This document shows positions 1-9,042 of a stretch of 64,000 nucleotides of DNA, in pieces. Origin of the DNA: Terrirhizobium terrae (GTDB lineage Bacteria > Pseudomonadota > Alphaproteobacteria > Rhizobiales > Rhizobiaceae). The translations under genes and the position numbers were made by a program. The notes beneath the pieces are model-generated. The model ran no database searches, was not told where the DNA came from, and was given only the letters and a program-made list of their open reading frames with translations. Position 1 is the stretch's first letter; each line of letters opens with the position of its first letter. The stretch spans positions 2,641,501 to 2,705,500 of the forward strand of contig NZ_CP104992.1 in the NCBI RefSeq assembly GCF_030323265.1. The letters are read 5' to 3'.

Positions 1-994
1 CGGTCAGATCACCGGAGGCCAAACGTCCCATCGTACGGGTCAGTCCGCCGATCGTGTTGCCGAGCGAACGTGCGAACACGAGGAAGCCGGCAAGGCAGAT
101 CGCCGCAGCAATCAGGGTGCCGATGACCGTGTTGATCAGTGCCGAGGTGTTGGCCGCGACGATATGGGTCGCGTCGGCGCCGATCTCGAACACGCCGATC
201 TTCTCACCGGCGAAATTGTTGAACGGAATGACCTTCACGACGAGTTGGCGACCGTTGATTTCGATGCGATCGAAGACTTTCTTGCCGTCGAACCCGTCTT
301 TCAGGCTCTGCTCTGCGACAAGCGGCTTGTCGTTCTGGGTCGAGGTCTGGGTGGTCAGCTTGCCGTTGACCATGACGTCGACGGCGATTTCGCTGCCGAG
401 CTTTTCGGCCAGCGGGTCGAAATAGGCATCGGCCAGTCGGGTGCCGACATCTACCGCACCGATGACCTTGCCATCCACCATGACCGGGGCGACCGCATAC
501 ATGCTGATGTCGCCATTGTTGCCCTGTTCGAGGCCGGAGGTGATCTGACCGGTTTTCATGGCCTGGTCGATGGTCTTGCGGCGTCCGCGGATTTCGTCGT
601 CGAAAGCATCCGGATTATGGGTCCGCGCGACGACCTTGCCGTCGCTGCTGACGAAGGTAATGAGCGAAAGGCCGCCCTGGCTCTTCACGAATTCTGCGCC
701 GGCAGAGTATTTCTGCAATATTTCCTGGCGGTCCCTGGACGTGATCAGCGCAGCCATGTCGGCATCTGCCGCAGCTTGGGCAGCGATCGCCGAAGCGGAG
801 CGCTGAATGGCGGCCATGTCGTTCTGAATAAGCTTGAGATCGCTGTCCGCCTTGCGGGTCAGCGCGTCATTACCCATCGCATTCTGCGCATACCAGGCAA
901 GGCCACCGACGGCTGCACTGGCAAACATGACGGCTGCAAACCCGCAGCCGGTAATCGTGACCCAAAGCGGTCTCTTGATAGTAGTCTCGGTCAT
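1..994 (-). CDS. methyl-accepting chemotaxis protein, N-terminal part (cut by window start)
   Basis: An open frame runs leftwards from ATG at 994 off the window edge (331 codons visible, no stop). It starts MTETTIKRPLWV, followed by a membrane segment at about residues 9-35, a long periplasmic region resembling a Cache-type ligand-binding domain (motifs LITFVSSDGKVVART and YAVAPVMVDGKVIGAVDVG), a second membrane segment near residues 290-315, and the beginning of a HAMP linker (GGLTRTMGRLASGDLT). This order is that of transmembrane chemoreceptors; the signalling helix hairpin should lie beyond the window. It could instead be another HAMP-containing sensor (for example a guanylate cyclase or kinase), since the output domain is not visible. 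The ligand cannot be predicted. Confidence 0.85.
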   Translation of the reverse strand, partial: MTETTIKRPLWVTITGCGFAAVMFASAAVGGLAWYAQNAMGNDALTRKADSDLKLIQNDMAAIQRSASAIAAQAAADADMAALITSRDRQEILQKYSAGAEFVKSQGGLSLITFVSSDGKVVARTHNPDAFDDEIRGRRKTIDQAMKTGQITSGLEQGNNGDISMYAVAPVMVDGKVIGAVDVGTRLADAYFDPLAEKLGSEIAVDVMVNGKLTTQTSTQNDKPLVAEQSLKDGFDGKKVFDRIEINGRQLVVKVIPFNNFAGEKIGVFEIGADATHIVAANTSALINTVIGTLIAAAICLAGFLVFARSLGNTIGGLTRTMGRLASGDLT

Positions 995-1246
995 AACCCC
1001 GTCCGTTAAGCATAGTGTCCCGGACGCAGCTATGACGTGCAAATTGCTAATTTTAGATAAAGTAATACACGCTCAGTAGCCTTTCGTTCATCATAATTTT
1101 CACCGGAAGACCGGGTATCGCGACGGGGTTGCAAGGTGCCGCTGGGCCTCTCGAAAAGGTTGTCAGGCGCGTGCCCTCTCCACCAGCTTCGCGCCAGCGC
1201 GGACTGCCACATTGCAGAAAGAGAATCTCTGCCGAAGTGGGTTTCC

Positions 1247-2071
1247 ATGCTGAATAACGCCTTACCGCTCCGCCGTGCCGCGGGCCTTGCCGCCATCCTC
1301 GTCGCCACGACTGCGCTTGCCGGCTGCCAGCCGCTCTTCGTCACCGATACGAGCCGCATGAACCCGGACGTCTTCGTGCAGGAGACGGCGCCTGTCTTTT
1401 CCGTCCCGGAATATCGGGATCCACCGACCAACCAGCCGCCGCCCATGCCCGGCGGTATCCCGCATCGGCGTCAGCTCTACCCATCGGACTTCCACCAGAC
1501 CTACGGTTTGCCGGTCACGAACCCGGTGCATCGAACGATGTATGACGTCATGCGCGACGACGGCCACACGCTGCCGGCCATTCCGCTGTCTCGCGTCGAC
1601 CGGCGCTTCCTGCGTGCCGAGGTGGATTATCGCACCACCGAGGCGCCCGGCACGATCGTCGTCGATACCCGCGCCCATTACCTCTATTTCGTACAGCCGA
1701 ACGGCAAGGCCATGCGCTATGGCGTCGGACTCGGCAAGGACGGCTTTGCCTGGTCGGGCCGCGGCATCATCCAGCGCAAGGCGAAATGGCCACGCTGGAC
1801 GCCGCCGCAGGACATGGTGGACCGCCAGCCGGATCTGCGCCAGTTCGCTGCTGCCGAAGGCGGTGCAACGCCCGGCCTCAACAATCCGCTCGGTGCCCGC
1901 GCGCTCTACATCTACAAGGATGGCAAGGACACGCTTTACCGGGTGCACGGCACGCCTGACTGGCAATCCGTCGGCAAGGCGACCTCGTCGGGCTGCGTGC
2001 GCATGCTGAACCAGGATGTCATCGACCTCTTCGATCGAGTGCCGAACGGTACCCCGATCGTCGTCATGTAA
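1247..2071 (+). CDS. L,D-transpeptidase, lipoprotein (YkuD domain)
   Basis: A 274-residue cell-wall enzyme expected to make or edit 3-3 peptidoglycan cross-links, or to attach proteins to peptidoglycan, in the periplasm. Start chosen at 1247 because it gives a textbook lipoprotein signal: basic N terminus, hydrophobic stretch and lipobox LAGC with Cys27. The earlier in-frame starts add an unlikely leader. The YkuD catalytic domain fills the C-terminal half; the nucleophile motif SSGCVRM, preceded by HGTPDWQS, is intact. It is followed by a second, clearly paralogous transpeptidase about 220 bases downstream, with the same spacing of motifs (GTIVVDT, GVGLGKDGFAWSG). YkuD paralogue families are large in rhizobia, so the exact function is uncertain. 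Confidence 0.9.
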   Translation: MLNNALPLRRAAGLAAILVATTALAGCQPLFVTDTSRMNPDVFVQETAPVFSVPEYRDPPTNQPPPMPGGIPHRRQLYPSDFHQTYGLPVTNPVHRTMYDVMRDDGHTLPAIPLSRVDRRFLRAEVDYRTTEAPGTIVVDTRAHYLYFVQPNGKAMRYGVGLGKDGFAWSGRGIIQRKAKWPRWTPPQDMVDRQPDLRQFAAAEGGATPGLNNPLGARALYIYKDGKDTLYRVHGTPDWQSVGKATSSGCVRMLNQDVIDLFDRVPNGTPIVVM

Positions 2072-2295
2072 ACGGCTCCGAGGTCGGCCCTGTCGCCTCG
2101 GAACTCCCTTCGATCATTGAGTTTCCACGTGCCGCTCCCGTCTCCGTGAGCGGCCGTGCCGCATTTGTGATAGTTGCGGATTTACCGCAGCCCTATCTGT
2201 TCAGGGGTAAGCCTAGTCGACGGGAACCTTTCGTCTTCGACATCGTTCGATTAAGCTTTGCGTCAACGTGTCCCTCTCGAATGGTTCTTCCTGAC

Positions 2296-3018
2296 ATGAT
2301 CTTCGACAATTCCCTCTCCCGCCGCGGCTTCCTGTCAGCCCTCGGCGTAGGCACCGCGTCGGCGCTTGCCGGCTGTGCCTCCACCACGCCCGGCTCCGGC
2401 GGCACGGTGATTTCCTACCGCAACGATACCGGCCTGCCGGGATCCGCCATGATGGGCGGTGCCGATTCCGAAGCGGCGCAGATGTACGGCACCGTGGTCG
2501 ATGGCGGTTACGTTATCCCGGCCGTTCCTTATCAGAAGATCAATCCGCGCTATTATCGTCAGCGAGTGGTCGACCCGACGGGCGAGCGTCCCGGTACGAT
2601 CGTCGTCGATACGCCGTCGCGCTTCCTCTATCTGGTCGAGCCCGGCGGCTCCGCGATGCGTTACGGCGTCGGCATCGGCCGCGAAGGTTTTGCCTGGAGC
2701 GGCGAGGGTGTCATCCAGTGGCGCCAGAAATGGCCGAAATGGACCCCGCCGAACGAGATGGTCGCCCGTCAGCCGGAACTGGTCAAATATTCGGCCGCCA
2801 ATGGCGGCATGCCGCCGGGCCTCACCAACCCGCTCGGTGCCCGCGCGCTTTATATCTTCCAGAACGGCCAAGACACGCTCTACCGCCTGCACGGCTCGCC
2901 GGAATGGAACTCCATCGGCAAGGCCGTATCGTCCGGCTGCGTGCGCCTGATGAACCAGGACATCATCGACCTGTATGAACGGGTGCCGAACAAGGCCCGT
3001 GTTGTAGTCTGGCAGTAA
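2296..3018 (+). CDS. L,D-transpeptidase with Tat-type lipoprotein signal
   Basis: A 240-residue YkuD-domain protein paralogous to its upstream neighbour. The start at 2296 gives MIFDNSLSRRGFLSALG, a twin-arginine motif (SRRGFLS), followed by lipobox LAGC; an ATG five codons upstream (2281) is also possible. The active-site block HGSPEWNSIGKAVSSGCVRL is complete. Within the catalytic half the two copies share nearly every motif, so this is a tandem duplication, yet the export signals differ (Sec-like in the first, Tat-like here). It is followed by a strong terminator. Role: 3-3 cross-linking or anchoring at the peptidoglycan; substrate unknown. Confidence 0.9.
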   Translation: MIFDNSLSRRGFLSALGVGTASALAGCASTTPGSGGTVISYRNDTGLPGSAMMGGADSEAAQMYGTVVDGGYVIPAVPYQKINPRYYRQRVVDPTGERPGTIVVDTPSRFLYLVEPGGSAMRYGVGIGREGFAWSGEGVIQWRQKWPKWTPPNEMVARQPELVKYSAANGGMPPGLTNPLGARALYIFQNGQDTLYRLHGSPEWNSIGKAVSSGCVRLMNQDIIDLYERVPNKARVVVWQ

Positions 3019-3066
3019 GGAGAAGCATTGCCGCAAAGCGGCAAGCTGCTTCTTGATGAAGGTACA

Positions 3067-3094
3067 AAGGCCGCGATCATTCGCGGCCTTTTCC
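3067..3094 (+). terminator. rho-independent terminator after the transpeptidase pair
   Basis: Perfect 10-base arms AAGGCCGCGA / TCGCGGCCTT with a 4-base loop, followed by TTCC. It lies between two convergent genes and may serve both strands, because the opposite gene ends at 3109. Confidence 0.8.
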
Positions 3095-3108
3095 TTTCGG
3101 GCGGAAAC

Positions 3109-3624
3109 TTACTCCTCCGCCCCGTCCAGCCTTGTCTTCAATCCCACCAGTGCTTCGCGCAAGGCTGAGGCCTCTTCGAGATTGCAACCGGTGGCCTTCA
3201 TGATTGCTCCCATCACGCTGTCGGACTTGTCCTTCAACGCCAGCCCTTCTGGCGTCAGTGTGATCTTCACCTGCCGCTCGTCCTCCGGATCGCGCTTGCG
3301 CATCACCAGGCCGGATTGTTCGAGCCGCTTGAGGAGAGGAGACAGCGTGCCGGAATCGAGCCCCAGCCGATCGCCCAGCGTCTTCACCTTTTGTCCGTCT
3401 TCCGCCCAGAGCGTGATCATGACGAGATATTGCGGATAGGTGAGGCCAAGCGGTTCGAGCAATGGCTTGTAAGCGCGGGTGAAGGCGTGGGCCGCACCGT
3501 AGATGGCAAAGCACAGCATCGCATCCAGTCCTGCTGGCATGCCGGGATCCAAACTGGCGGGCGATTTTTTCGGGCTCGGCCCCCTGTCGTCACCGAACTG
3601 TGCTCTATCTTTTCCATAATTCAT
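3109..3624 (-). CDS. ohrR: OhrR, MarR-family organic-hydroperoxide-sensing repressor
   Basis: A 171-residue winged-helix regulator. The start at 3624 (MNYGKDRAQF) is chosen over the longer frame because the latter would run into the operator. The sensing region MLCFAIYGAAHAF carries Cys38, matching the peroxide-reactive Cys of OhrR proteins, with the nearby Tyr that usually stabilises it, and a second Cys in TGCNLEEA. The recognition helix region DSGTLSPLLKRLEQSGLV and wing RDPEDERQVKI are typical of MarR. It is divergent from ohr with a large palindrome between them, which is the classical arrangement: Cys oxidation by organic peroxide releases the operator and turns on both genes. Confidence 0.93.
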   Translation of the reverse strand: MNYGKDRAQFGDDRGPSPKKSPASLDPGMPAGLDAMLCFAIYGAAHAFTRAYKPLLEPLGLTYPQYLVMITLWAEDGQKVKTLGDRLGLDSGTLSPLLKRLEQSGLVMRKRDPEDERQVKITLTPEGLALKDKSDSVMGAIMKATGCNLEEASALREALVGLKTRLDGAEE

Positions 3625-3665
3625 TCTCGCAGGCTTGACGGCGGAAATCAATGCGCATAAATCTA

Positions 3666-3690
3666 TTGCACGCAATTGAATTGCGCGCAA
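3666..3690. promoter_or_regulatory. OhrR operator (25-base palindrome)
   Basis: The core is CGCAATT-G-AATTGCG (3671-3685), a perfect inverted repeat. Extending to TTGC...GCAA on both sides gives 25 bases with a single mismatched pair. It sits 24 bases before the ohr start and about 40 bases before the ohrR start, so one site could control both. Confidence 0.8.
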
Positions 3691-3713
3691 ATTAACGAAG
3701 AAGGAGTTTGAGC

Positions 3714-4136
3714 ATGCCTATTCTCTATACTACCAAGGGTTCCGCTACCGGCGGCCGTGCAGGCCATGGCGCTTCTGAAAACGGCGTTCTCGACGTGACG
3801 CTGACGGTTCCGAAGGAACTCGGCGGTGACGGCGCGACGGGCACCAACCCGGAACAGCTTTTCTCGGTCGGTTATTCCGCCTGCTTCCTCGGCGCGCTGA
3901 AGGCCGTCGCGGCCAAGGAAAAGGTCAAGATCCCGGAAGACGCCAAGGTCACCGCCACCGTCGGCATCGGCCCGCGCGAAGACGGCACCGGCTTCGGCAT
4001 TGAAGTCTCTCTCGCGGTCGACATTCCCGGTATGGACAAGGCCCAGGCCGAAGATCTGGTCGCCAAGGCGCATATCGTATGCCCCTACAGCCACGCCATG
4101 CGCACCTCGACCGAAGTTCCGGTCACGGTGGTCTGA
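3714..4136 (+). CDS. ohr: Ohr, organic hydroperoxide resistance protein
   Basis: A 140-residue thiol peroxidase of the OsmC/Ohr family that reduces organic hydroperoxides, using lipoylated partners as electron donors in characterised members. The reactive Cys57 (FSVGYSACF) and the resolving Cys123 (HIVCPYSHAMR) are both present, and the length is standard. The start at ATG 3714 has a strong ribosome site AAGGAG seven bases upstream; a TTG two codons earlier is unlikely. It is divergent from its repressor gene and shares its palindromic operator. A terminator follows at 4191. Confidence 0.95.
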   Translation: MPILYTTKGSATGGRAGHGASENGVLDVTLTVPKELGGDGATGTNPEQLFSVGYSACFLGALKAVAAKEKVKIPEDAKVTATVGIGPREDGTGFGIEVSLAVDIPGMDKAQAEDLVAKAHIVCPYSHAMRTSTEVPVTVV

Positions 4137-4190
4137 GTCAGGCACTGCCACACGGAAAGCTGCGTCAGGCGGCCTTCCGGTGCATACTTC

Positions 4191-4224
4191 AAAACGGCTG
4201 GGGCCTGCGGGTTCCGGCCGTTTT
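4191..4224 (+). terminator. terminator between ohr and the LysE gene
   Basis: Arms AAAACGGC (4191-4198) and GCCGTTTT (4217-4224), with extra pairing possible inside the 18-base loop. It lies between convergent genes and is symmetric in A/T tails, so it probably works in both directions. Confidence 0.65.
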
Positions 4225-4238
4225 ATGTTCAGCGGGTC

Positions 4239-4871
4239 TTAGCTGCGTTGTAGCGCCAGATGCGCACCAAGCCCGATCAGGATGGTTCCGCCGGCGCGTT
4301 GCATCATCCGTTGCGCCGTCCCGGACTTTTTCAGGCGGCAAAGGATCGCGCCTGCCAGAAGCACGCAAACCAGATCCGCCGAGGAAAAGATCAGGTTCAC
4401 GATCGCGCCTAGGATCAGGAATTGCAGCCAGACCGGAAAGTTTGCCGAGGCATCGACGAATTGTGGCAGGAAGGCCATGAAGAAGATCGCCGTCTTCGGA
4501 TTGAGCACTTCCACGGTCACGCTTTCCAGAAATGCCCGCCGTGCCGATTTCTGCGCCATCGCGGGCAGGGTGGTATCACCGCTCGCGCGCGCCCTGAACA
4601 GCGAAATCCCGAGCCAGATCAGATAGGCGGCGCCGATCAGCTTGACGGCGGAATAGGCGAGCGGAACCGCGTGAAAGAGGACCGAAAGACCGGCCGCTGC
4701 GGCGATGACATGCACGTAGCAGCCGAGATGGATGCCGAGCGTCGCCATCAGTCCGCCCCGCCGCCCGCGTGCCATGGTCTGTGCTGCTGCGTAAAGCATG
4801 GCCGGACCGGGAATGTAGGCGAATATCGCGGTCGTTACGAAGAATGCGATCAGCAGTTCGTAAGATGGCAT
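4239..4871 (-). CDS. LysE/RhtB-family amino-acid exporter
   Basis: A 210-residue inner-membrane protein with about six hydrophobic segments. The family signature is visible: an N-terminal FAYIPGPAMLYAAAQ block, the basic loop ARGRRGG, GAAYLIWLGISLFRA, and LNPKTAIFFMAFLPQFV in the middle. Members export amino acids or related metabolites by proton antiport; the substrate cannot be read from sequence. The start at 4871 is preceded by GAGG at a good distance. It is a single gene, convergent with ohr. A second LysE-family gene lies at 46.1 kb. Confidence 0.9.
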   Translation of the reverse strand: MPSYELLIAFFVTTAIFAYIPGPAMLYAAAQTMARGRRGGLMATLGIHLGCYVHVIAAAAGLSVLFHAVPLAYSAVKLIGAAYLIWLGISLFRARASGDTTLPAMAQKSARRAFLESVTVEVLNPKTAIFFMAFLPQFVDASANFPVWLQFLILGAIVNLIFSSADLVCVLLAGAILCRLKKSGTAQRMMQRAGGTILIGLGAHLALQRS

Positions 4872-4955
4872 CGTTGATCCTCAAGGCGGGGGTGACCGGG
4901 CACGAGCGACGATAGCTGGTTTAAAGCCCGCGCGCCATTCGACTGAATTCTCACA

Positions 4956-5426
4956 TCAAGCCCAGAATTTCCACCAGGGCCGTTTTCGTACGATGACCTG
5001 CGGATAGCCGGTACCCGCAACGTGATGCTGGAATACACCCGGCGCAGGCTCCGAGACGTTCTCTGGAAGAGGGAAAGGCTTCGACTTCTTGAGAAGCAGG
5101 TTGGAGACGAGGAAATCGAGCATTTTTGCTTGATAGTTCGCCTCCCGGTTTTGCAGGACATCACGGCTGCAGAAAGCATCGCGCACCCTGGCGCCGCCGT
5201 CGCTTTCTTCAAAATTCACTCGATAGACACCAAGCCCGGTCCAACTTCGATGAAGGAAGAGTGAGCCATCTTCGAAATAGATCATCCACTTGTCTTCCAT
5301 GGCTTTCGGTTCGAAGCCGGCCTTGATCCGCTGAAATTCCTCCGGCGAAAAACTGTCTCGATAGGGTATGTTTTCGACTTTGCCAAAAGGCTCACACCTA
5401 TCCCTGAATGTTGATGTCTCTGTCAT
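4956..5426 (-). CDS. hypothetical protein, possible orphan immunity-type family
   Basis: About 156 residues, no signal peptide in the chosen frame and no membrane segment. The centre reads KWMIYFEDGSLFLHRSWTG followed by YRVNFEESDGG; I recognise this W-x-IYFEDG...HRSWTG pattern from small cytoplasmic proteins often found as orphan genes near polymorphic-toxin loci, but cannot confirm the family. It ends RPWWKFWA. The start at 5426 (MTETSTF) has GGAAG upstream; the frame extends to a TTG at 5468 whose product (IGTGCSSSE) faintly resembles a lipobox, so the N terminus is uncertain. It lies just downstream of the broken LysR gene on the same strand. Confidence 0.6.
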   Translation of the reverse strand: MTETSTFRDRCEPFGKVENIPYRDSFSPEEFQRIKAGFEPKAMEDKWMIYFEDGSLFLHRSWTGLGVYRVNFEESDGGARVRDAFCSRDVLQNREANYQAKMLDFLVSNLLLKKSKPFPLPENVSEPAPGVFQHHVAGTGYPQVIVRKRPWWKFWA

Positions 5427-5501
5427 TTTGTCTTCCATTTCAGAAGAGGAACACCCGGTGCCTATCAATGCTGTGCAGGCCGAAAGGGGAATTCTTCGCC
5501 A

Positions 5502-6387
5502 TCAACCAGCCCTGACGAAGTCCACGAATGCCCGCAGCGCAGCGGGCATCTGGCGGCGGCTTGGATAGTAGAGATAGAAGCCCGAGTAAAAGGGCACCAG
5601 TCCTCTAGCACACGCACCAGCTTGCCCTGTGCTACAAGATCCTTCACCTGATCCTCGAAGGTAAAGGCGATGCCGCCGCCAAGCAGCGCCGCATCCACCA
5701 TCATGTCCTGATCATCGAGAACCAGGGCGCCTTCCACCTCGACCGAAAGCTCCACGCCGCCGCGCTCGAATTCCCAGGCATAGAGCCGGCCGGTGCCGAA
5801 GCGGAAGCCGATACAGGGCAGCGATTTCAGCTGCTCGGGGGCCGTGGGCTTCGGATGCTTCTGGAAGAAGTCCGGCGTGGCAACGATTGCCGTCCTCTGC
5901 CTCGGCCCGATCGGCACGGCGATCATGTCCTGCGCGATCACTTCGCCGAAGCGCACGCCGGCGTCGAACCCTCGGAGACCATATCGACAAGATCGTTATT
6001 TATGACGATCTCGATGGCGATGCGCGGATGTGTTTCCAGAAATCGGGCGACGAGCGGCAGAAGCACCATGCGCGCCGAAGGACGCGATGCGTTGATCCTC
6101 AATCGCCCGACCGGCGTGCCGCGAAAGTTGTTGAGGTCGTCGAGCGCGTCCTCGATGTCGCGAAAGGCCGGCGCCACGCGGGCAAGCAGCCGCTCCCCGG
6201 CCTCGGTCAGCGCCACGCTGCGGGTCGTGCGGTTGAACAGACGCAGGTCCATCCGCTCCTCCAGCGCCTTCATCGCATGGCTGAGTGCGGACGGCGTGCA
6301 TCCCAGCTCATCCGCCGCGCGTCGAAAACTCTTGTGCCGGGCAAGCGCCAGAAAGGGTGTCAGGTCGGAGGGAGCAATGATCCGCAT
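5502..6387 (-). pseudogene. LysR-family transcriptional regulator, two single-base frameshifts
   Basis: The N-terminal winged helix (FLALARHKSFRRAADELG, TPSALSHAMKALEERM) and effector domain are conserved but lie in three frames. After VDMVSEG (about 5966-5973) one base is missing; the frame then continues VRFGEVIAQDMIAVPIGP. A second base is missing near 5588-5595 after LEDWCP; the restored frame ends FYSGFYLYYPSRRQMPAALRAF to a stop at 5502. Adding one base at each point gives 295 residues, exactly the family length, so both losses are recent or are sequence errors. It is divergent from the SDR gene at 6518, the usual arrangement for a LysR regulator and its target oxidoreductase. The break points sit at short C/T runs. 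Confidence 0.85.
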
Positions 6388-6517
6388 TGGTGAACTGTAT
6401 TCACTAAGCCGAGGAGAATCGAGTCGATTATCTCAGGAACGTTCACGGCGTAAAACTCTCCTCAAGCCGCCGGTGGTCGACGGCTCCAACGTCTTAGAAG
6501 ACAAATAGGAGGTTCTC

Positions 6518-7357
6518 ATGCGTACATGGTTCATCACCGGAGCATCCCGCGGTCTTGGTGCTCTCATCGCCGAAAAGGCATTGGCAAAGGGCGACAATGT
6601 CGTTGCCACTGCCCGCAATCCGAAGACGGTCACCGAACGCTTCGGCGAACATTCCAATCTTCTTCCCGTCGCACTTGATGTCAATGACGAGGCCCAGGCC
6701 CATGAGGCCGCAAGAGCCGCCGTCACCCTCTTCGGCCGCATCGACGTGCTCGTGAACAATGCCGGCTTCGGCCTGCTCGGCGCCGTCGAAGAAGCAAGTG
6801 CGCAGGAAGTGGAAGCGATTTTCCGCACCAATGTCCTGGGTCTTCTTTCGGTCACCCGCGCCGTGCTGCCCCACATGCGCCGCCAGCGTTCCGGCCATAT
6901 CCTGAATTTCTCGTCGATCGGCGGATATCGCAGCGCGGCAGGCTTCGGCGTCTATTGCGCGACAAAATTTGCCGTCGAAGGCCTGACCGAGGCGCTGGCC
7001 GATGAACTCGCCCCGCTCGGCATCTATGCGACCGCTGTAGAACCTGGCTATACCCGCACCGATTTCCTGGAGGGCAATTCGCTCACAATCAGCCCGGTCG
7101 TGATCGACGACTATGCGGCAACCTCCGGCGCGGTGCGTGAACATGCAAAGATGATCAGCCGCAACCAGCCGGGCAATCCCGAGAAGCTCGCCTCGGTGGT
7201 GATCGATTTCGTCGACATGGAAAACCCGCCGGTCCGCCTGCCGCTCGGCAGCGACACGGTCGCCGCCATCGAAGCCAAGATCGCTTCCGACACGGCAATT
7301 CTGGAAAGTTTGCGCAGCATCTCCGTCTCGACGGATTTCGCCACCGCCGCAGCCTGA
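6518..7357 (+). CDS. SDR-family NAD(P)-dependent oxidoreductase
   Basis: A 279-residue classical short-chain dehydrogenase. Cofactor motif TGASRGLG at the N terminus, NNAGFG (about residue 79), catalytic Ser in NFSSIGGYRS and YCATK with the catalytic Tyr and Lys. The ribosome site GGAGG is six bases before ATG 6518. The family acts on alcohols, ketones or sugars in the cytoplasm; the substrate is unknown. It is divergent from a LysR-type gene that is probably its regulator and ends in a strong terminator, so it is monocistronic. Confidence 0.93.
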   Translation: MRTWFITGASRGLGALIAEKALAKGDNVVATARNPKTVTERFGEHSNLLPVALDVNDEAQAHEAARAAVTLFGRIDVLVNNAGFGLLGAVEEASAQEVEAIFRTNVLGLLSVTRAVLPHMRRQRSGHILNFSSIGGYRSAAGFGVYCATKFAVEGLTEALADELAPLGIYATAVEPGYTRTDFLEGNSLTISPVVIDDYAATSGAVREHAKMISRNQPGNPEKLASVVIDFVDMENPPVRLPLGSDTVAAIEAKIASDTAILESLRSISVSTDFATAAA

Positions 7358-7375
7358 ACTGTTGGTTCAAAACGA

Positions 7376-7404
7376 AAACGCCCGGTCATCCGCCGGGCGT
7401 TTTT
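7376..7404 (+). terminator. terminator after the SDR gene
   Basis: Stem formed by ACGCCCGG and CCGGGCGT around a short loop, followed by TTTTT; it begins 19 bases after the SDR stop codon. Confidence 0.85.
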
Positions 7405-7591
7405 CCGTCGTGAGCAACCGGCAGGGGAGGGGCGATAGAGACCGACCGCTCGCCAAGGCAATCGCGCTATATCATCCTCATTTCTACAAGCTTCGTTGCA
7501 ATCCGGCGGTCGTCCTCTAGATCCGAAGCGAGTGATATTTTCAGCCTTTTATCTTCCGGCGTTGGGCCGGTTAGTTTTCAAGCAGGATCCC

Positions 7592-8985
7592 ATGAATTTT
7601 GCGAAATTCTTTCACAAGGCGCCGGGTGACGATGACCGCATGCTTTTTCTCGCGGTCGACGGCGATGTGCTGATCGGCTCCTATCTGCGGGAGGTCGACT
7701 ATCTCGGCTTTGATTGGGCCACTTATGATAAAACGAAAGACAACCTGCCGGGCGAGTTCCTGCGGATCGAAATCGATGATGAAAACGAAGGCATCACCGC
7801 GTTTCGACGAGAAGCCGAAGCGCTGCGCCGGCAGGGCTATATAGAGACCCATCACACGAGGCACACGCTCCGGGATCTTAATGGCGATTTCACCCCGAAG
7901 CCGGAATGGCAGCAGACAATCGATGAGGCGCTGATGTCGGCATTTGCCGACCCTCTTGACGTGCAGGCGGAACGCAATGCCGCCTTCATAGGCACGCCGG
8001 CTCAGGAACAGCCATTGGCAAAGTGGCTGGAGGCTCGATACGCAAGTGCGATGGAACGGCCGGATTCGCTCGAGCTTGCAGAACAGGCTTGCGCAGCGTG
8101 GCGGCGTTGTCAGGCAGAGGGGCACGCCGGTTACATCTGGTCCGTCTATTCGAGCAATATCGAGGGCGAACTCTTCGAACTTCTGGGGCGGGAATATCTT
8201 TTCGAAGGCCCAAACTGCAATCCTGCAGCCGCGCTCGTCGCGATCACGGTCGCAAGGAAGCTTCGGCGACACGTTATCGTCAATGGCTCGAAGCCTGGAT
8301 CATCTGCAATCACTTCACCGAGCGTGAAGTGGATGCTTATGACGCGATATATCGCATTGCGGGTGACAGCTATTTCAAGGAGATAACTTCACGCGACAGC
8401 TTCAAGGCCTATGCGAAACATCGTCTTGCAGACCAGAAAGCCGGGCGCTCCACATGGCGCTGGAGCACTGCTACCTCACCGGCCGATGAAGCCGCGATCG
8501 CCGAGGTCGAACACTCCTTGGTCATCGCATACCCTGAGGACTACACGAACTTCTTGAAGGACAAGGGCGAGTGCAGGCTGTTCGTGCGCTTGCCACATGA
8601 GGACGCGGTTCTGAAATTCGCCAACCCTTCGCAACAGGTAAGGATGCGCGACGACTTCATGAATTTCGTTCGCAACCCGGGTGTGGCAGGTCCTGATCAA
8701 ATCGTCGTTGATGGCTTTGGCCTGTCTCTCGATCACCTCATTCCGATCGCGGAACCCCAATATGTGAGCAATCTTCTGCTCCTGTATGTCGGCCCCGGAG
8801 AGCGCTATGGCCATTGCTACGTCTGGAACCATGACGACCCATGGGAACTCGTCTGCGAGCAGCCGAGCTTTGCGGCCATGAAGGAAAAATTGCTCGGCGG
8901 CATCGTGTTGAAAGACCCTCAGGCGCTCGATCTGTTCAACATCCACCTCTTTGAAGAAGAGGATTTGGAAAGTGATGAGGACTGA
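7592..8985 (+). pseudogene. SUKH (SMI1/KNR4) domain protein, one frameshift
   Basis: Two overlapping frames join into one protein of about 464 residues if one base is added in AAGGAAGC near 8255. The first frame (MNFAKFFHKAPGDDD... to AITVAR) is acidic and globular; the second continues SATRYRQWLEAWIICNHFT, YDAIYRIAGDSYFKEI, and then a SUKH-like domain: AAIAEVEHSLVIAYPEDYTNFL, followed by a region rich in aromatic and acidic residues and an acidic tail EEEDLESDED. SUKH proteins often neutralise toxins of polymorphic toxin systems; here no toxin gene is adjacent. The alternative is two separate genes, but the second frame has no credible start near the junction. Start 7592 is preceded by AGGA. 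Confidence 0.65.
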
Positions 8986-9004
8986 AGGCTGACCGGCGCC
9001 GGCG

Positions 9005-9029
9005 CGCCCGGCACCATGCCGGGCGTTTT
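9005..9029 (+). terminator. terminator after the SUKH gene
   Basis: Perfect 9-base arms CGCCCGGCA (9005-9013) and TGCCGGGCG (9017-9025), then TTTT. It also sits just beyond the end of the convergent bestrophin gene. Confidence 0.8.
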
Positions 9030-9042
9030 GGCCGTCGTCAGA

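Noticed and set aside
5502-5560. ATG overlapping the LysR stop (TGATG) as start of the 4956 gene
   Set aside because: That frame ends after about 20 codons; a start there would need yet another indel, so the ATG at 5426 is kept.
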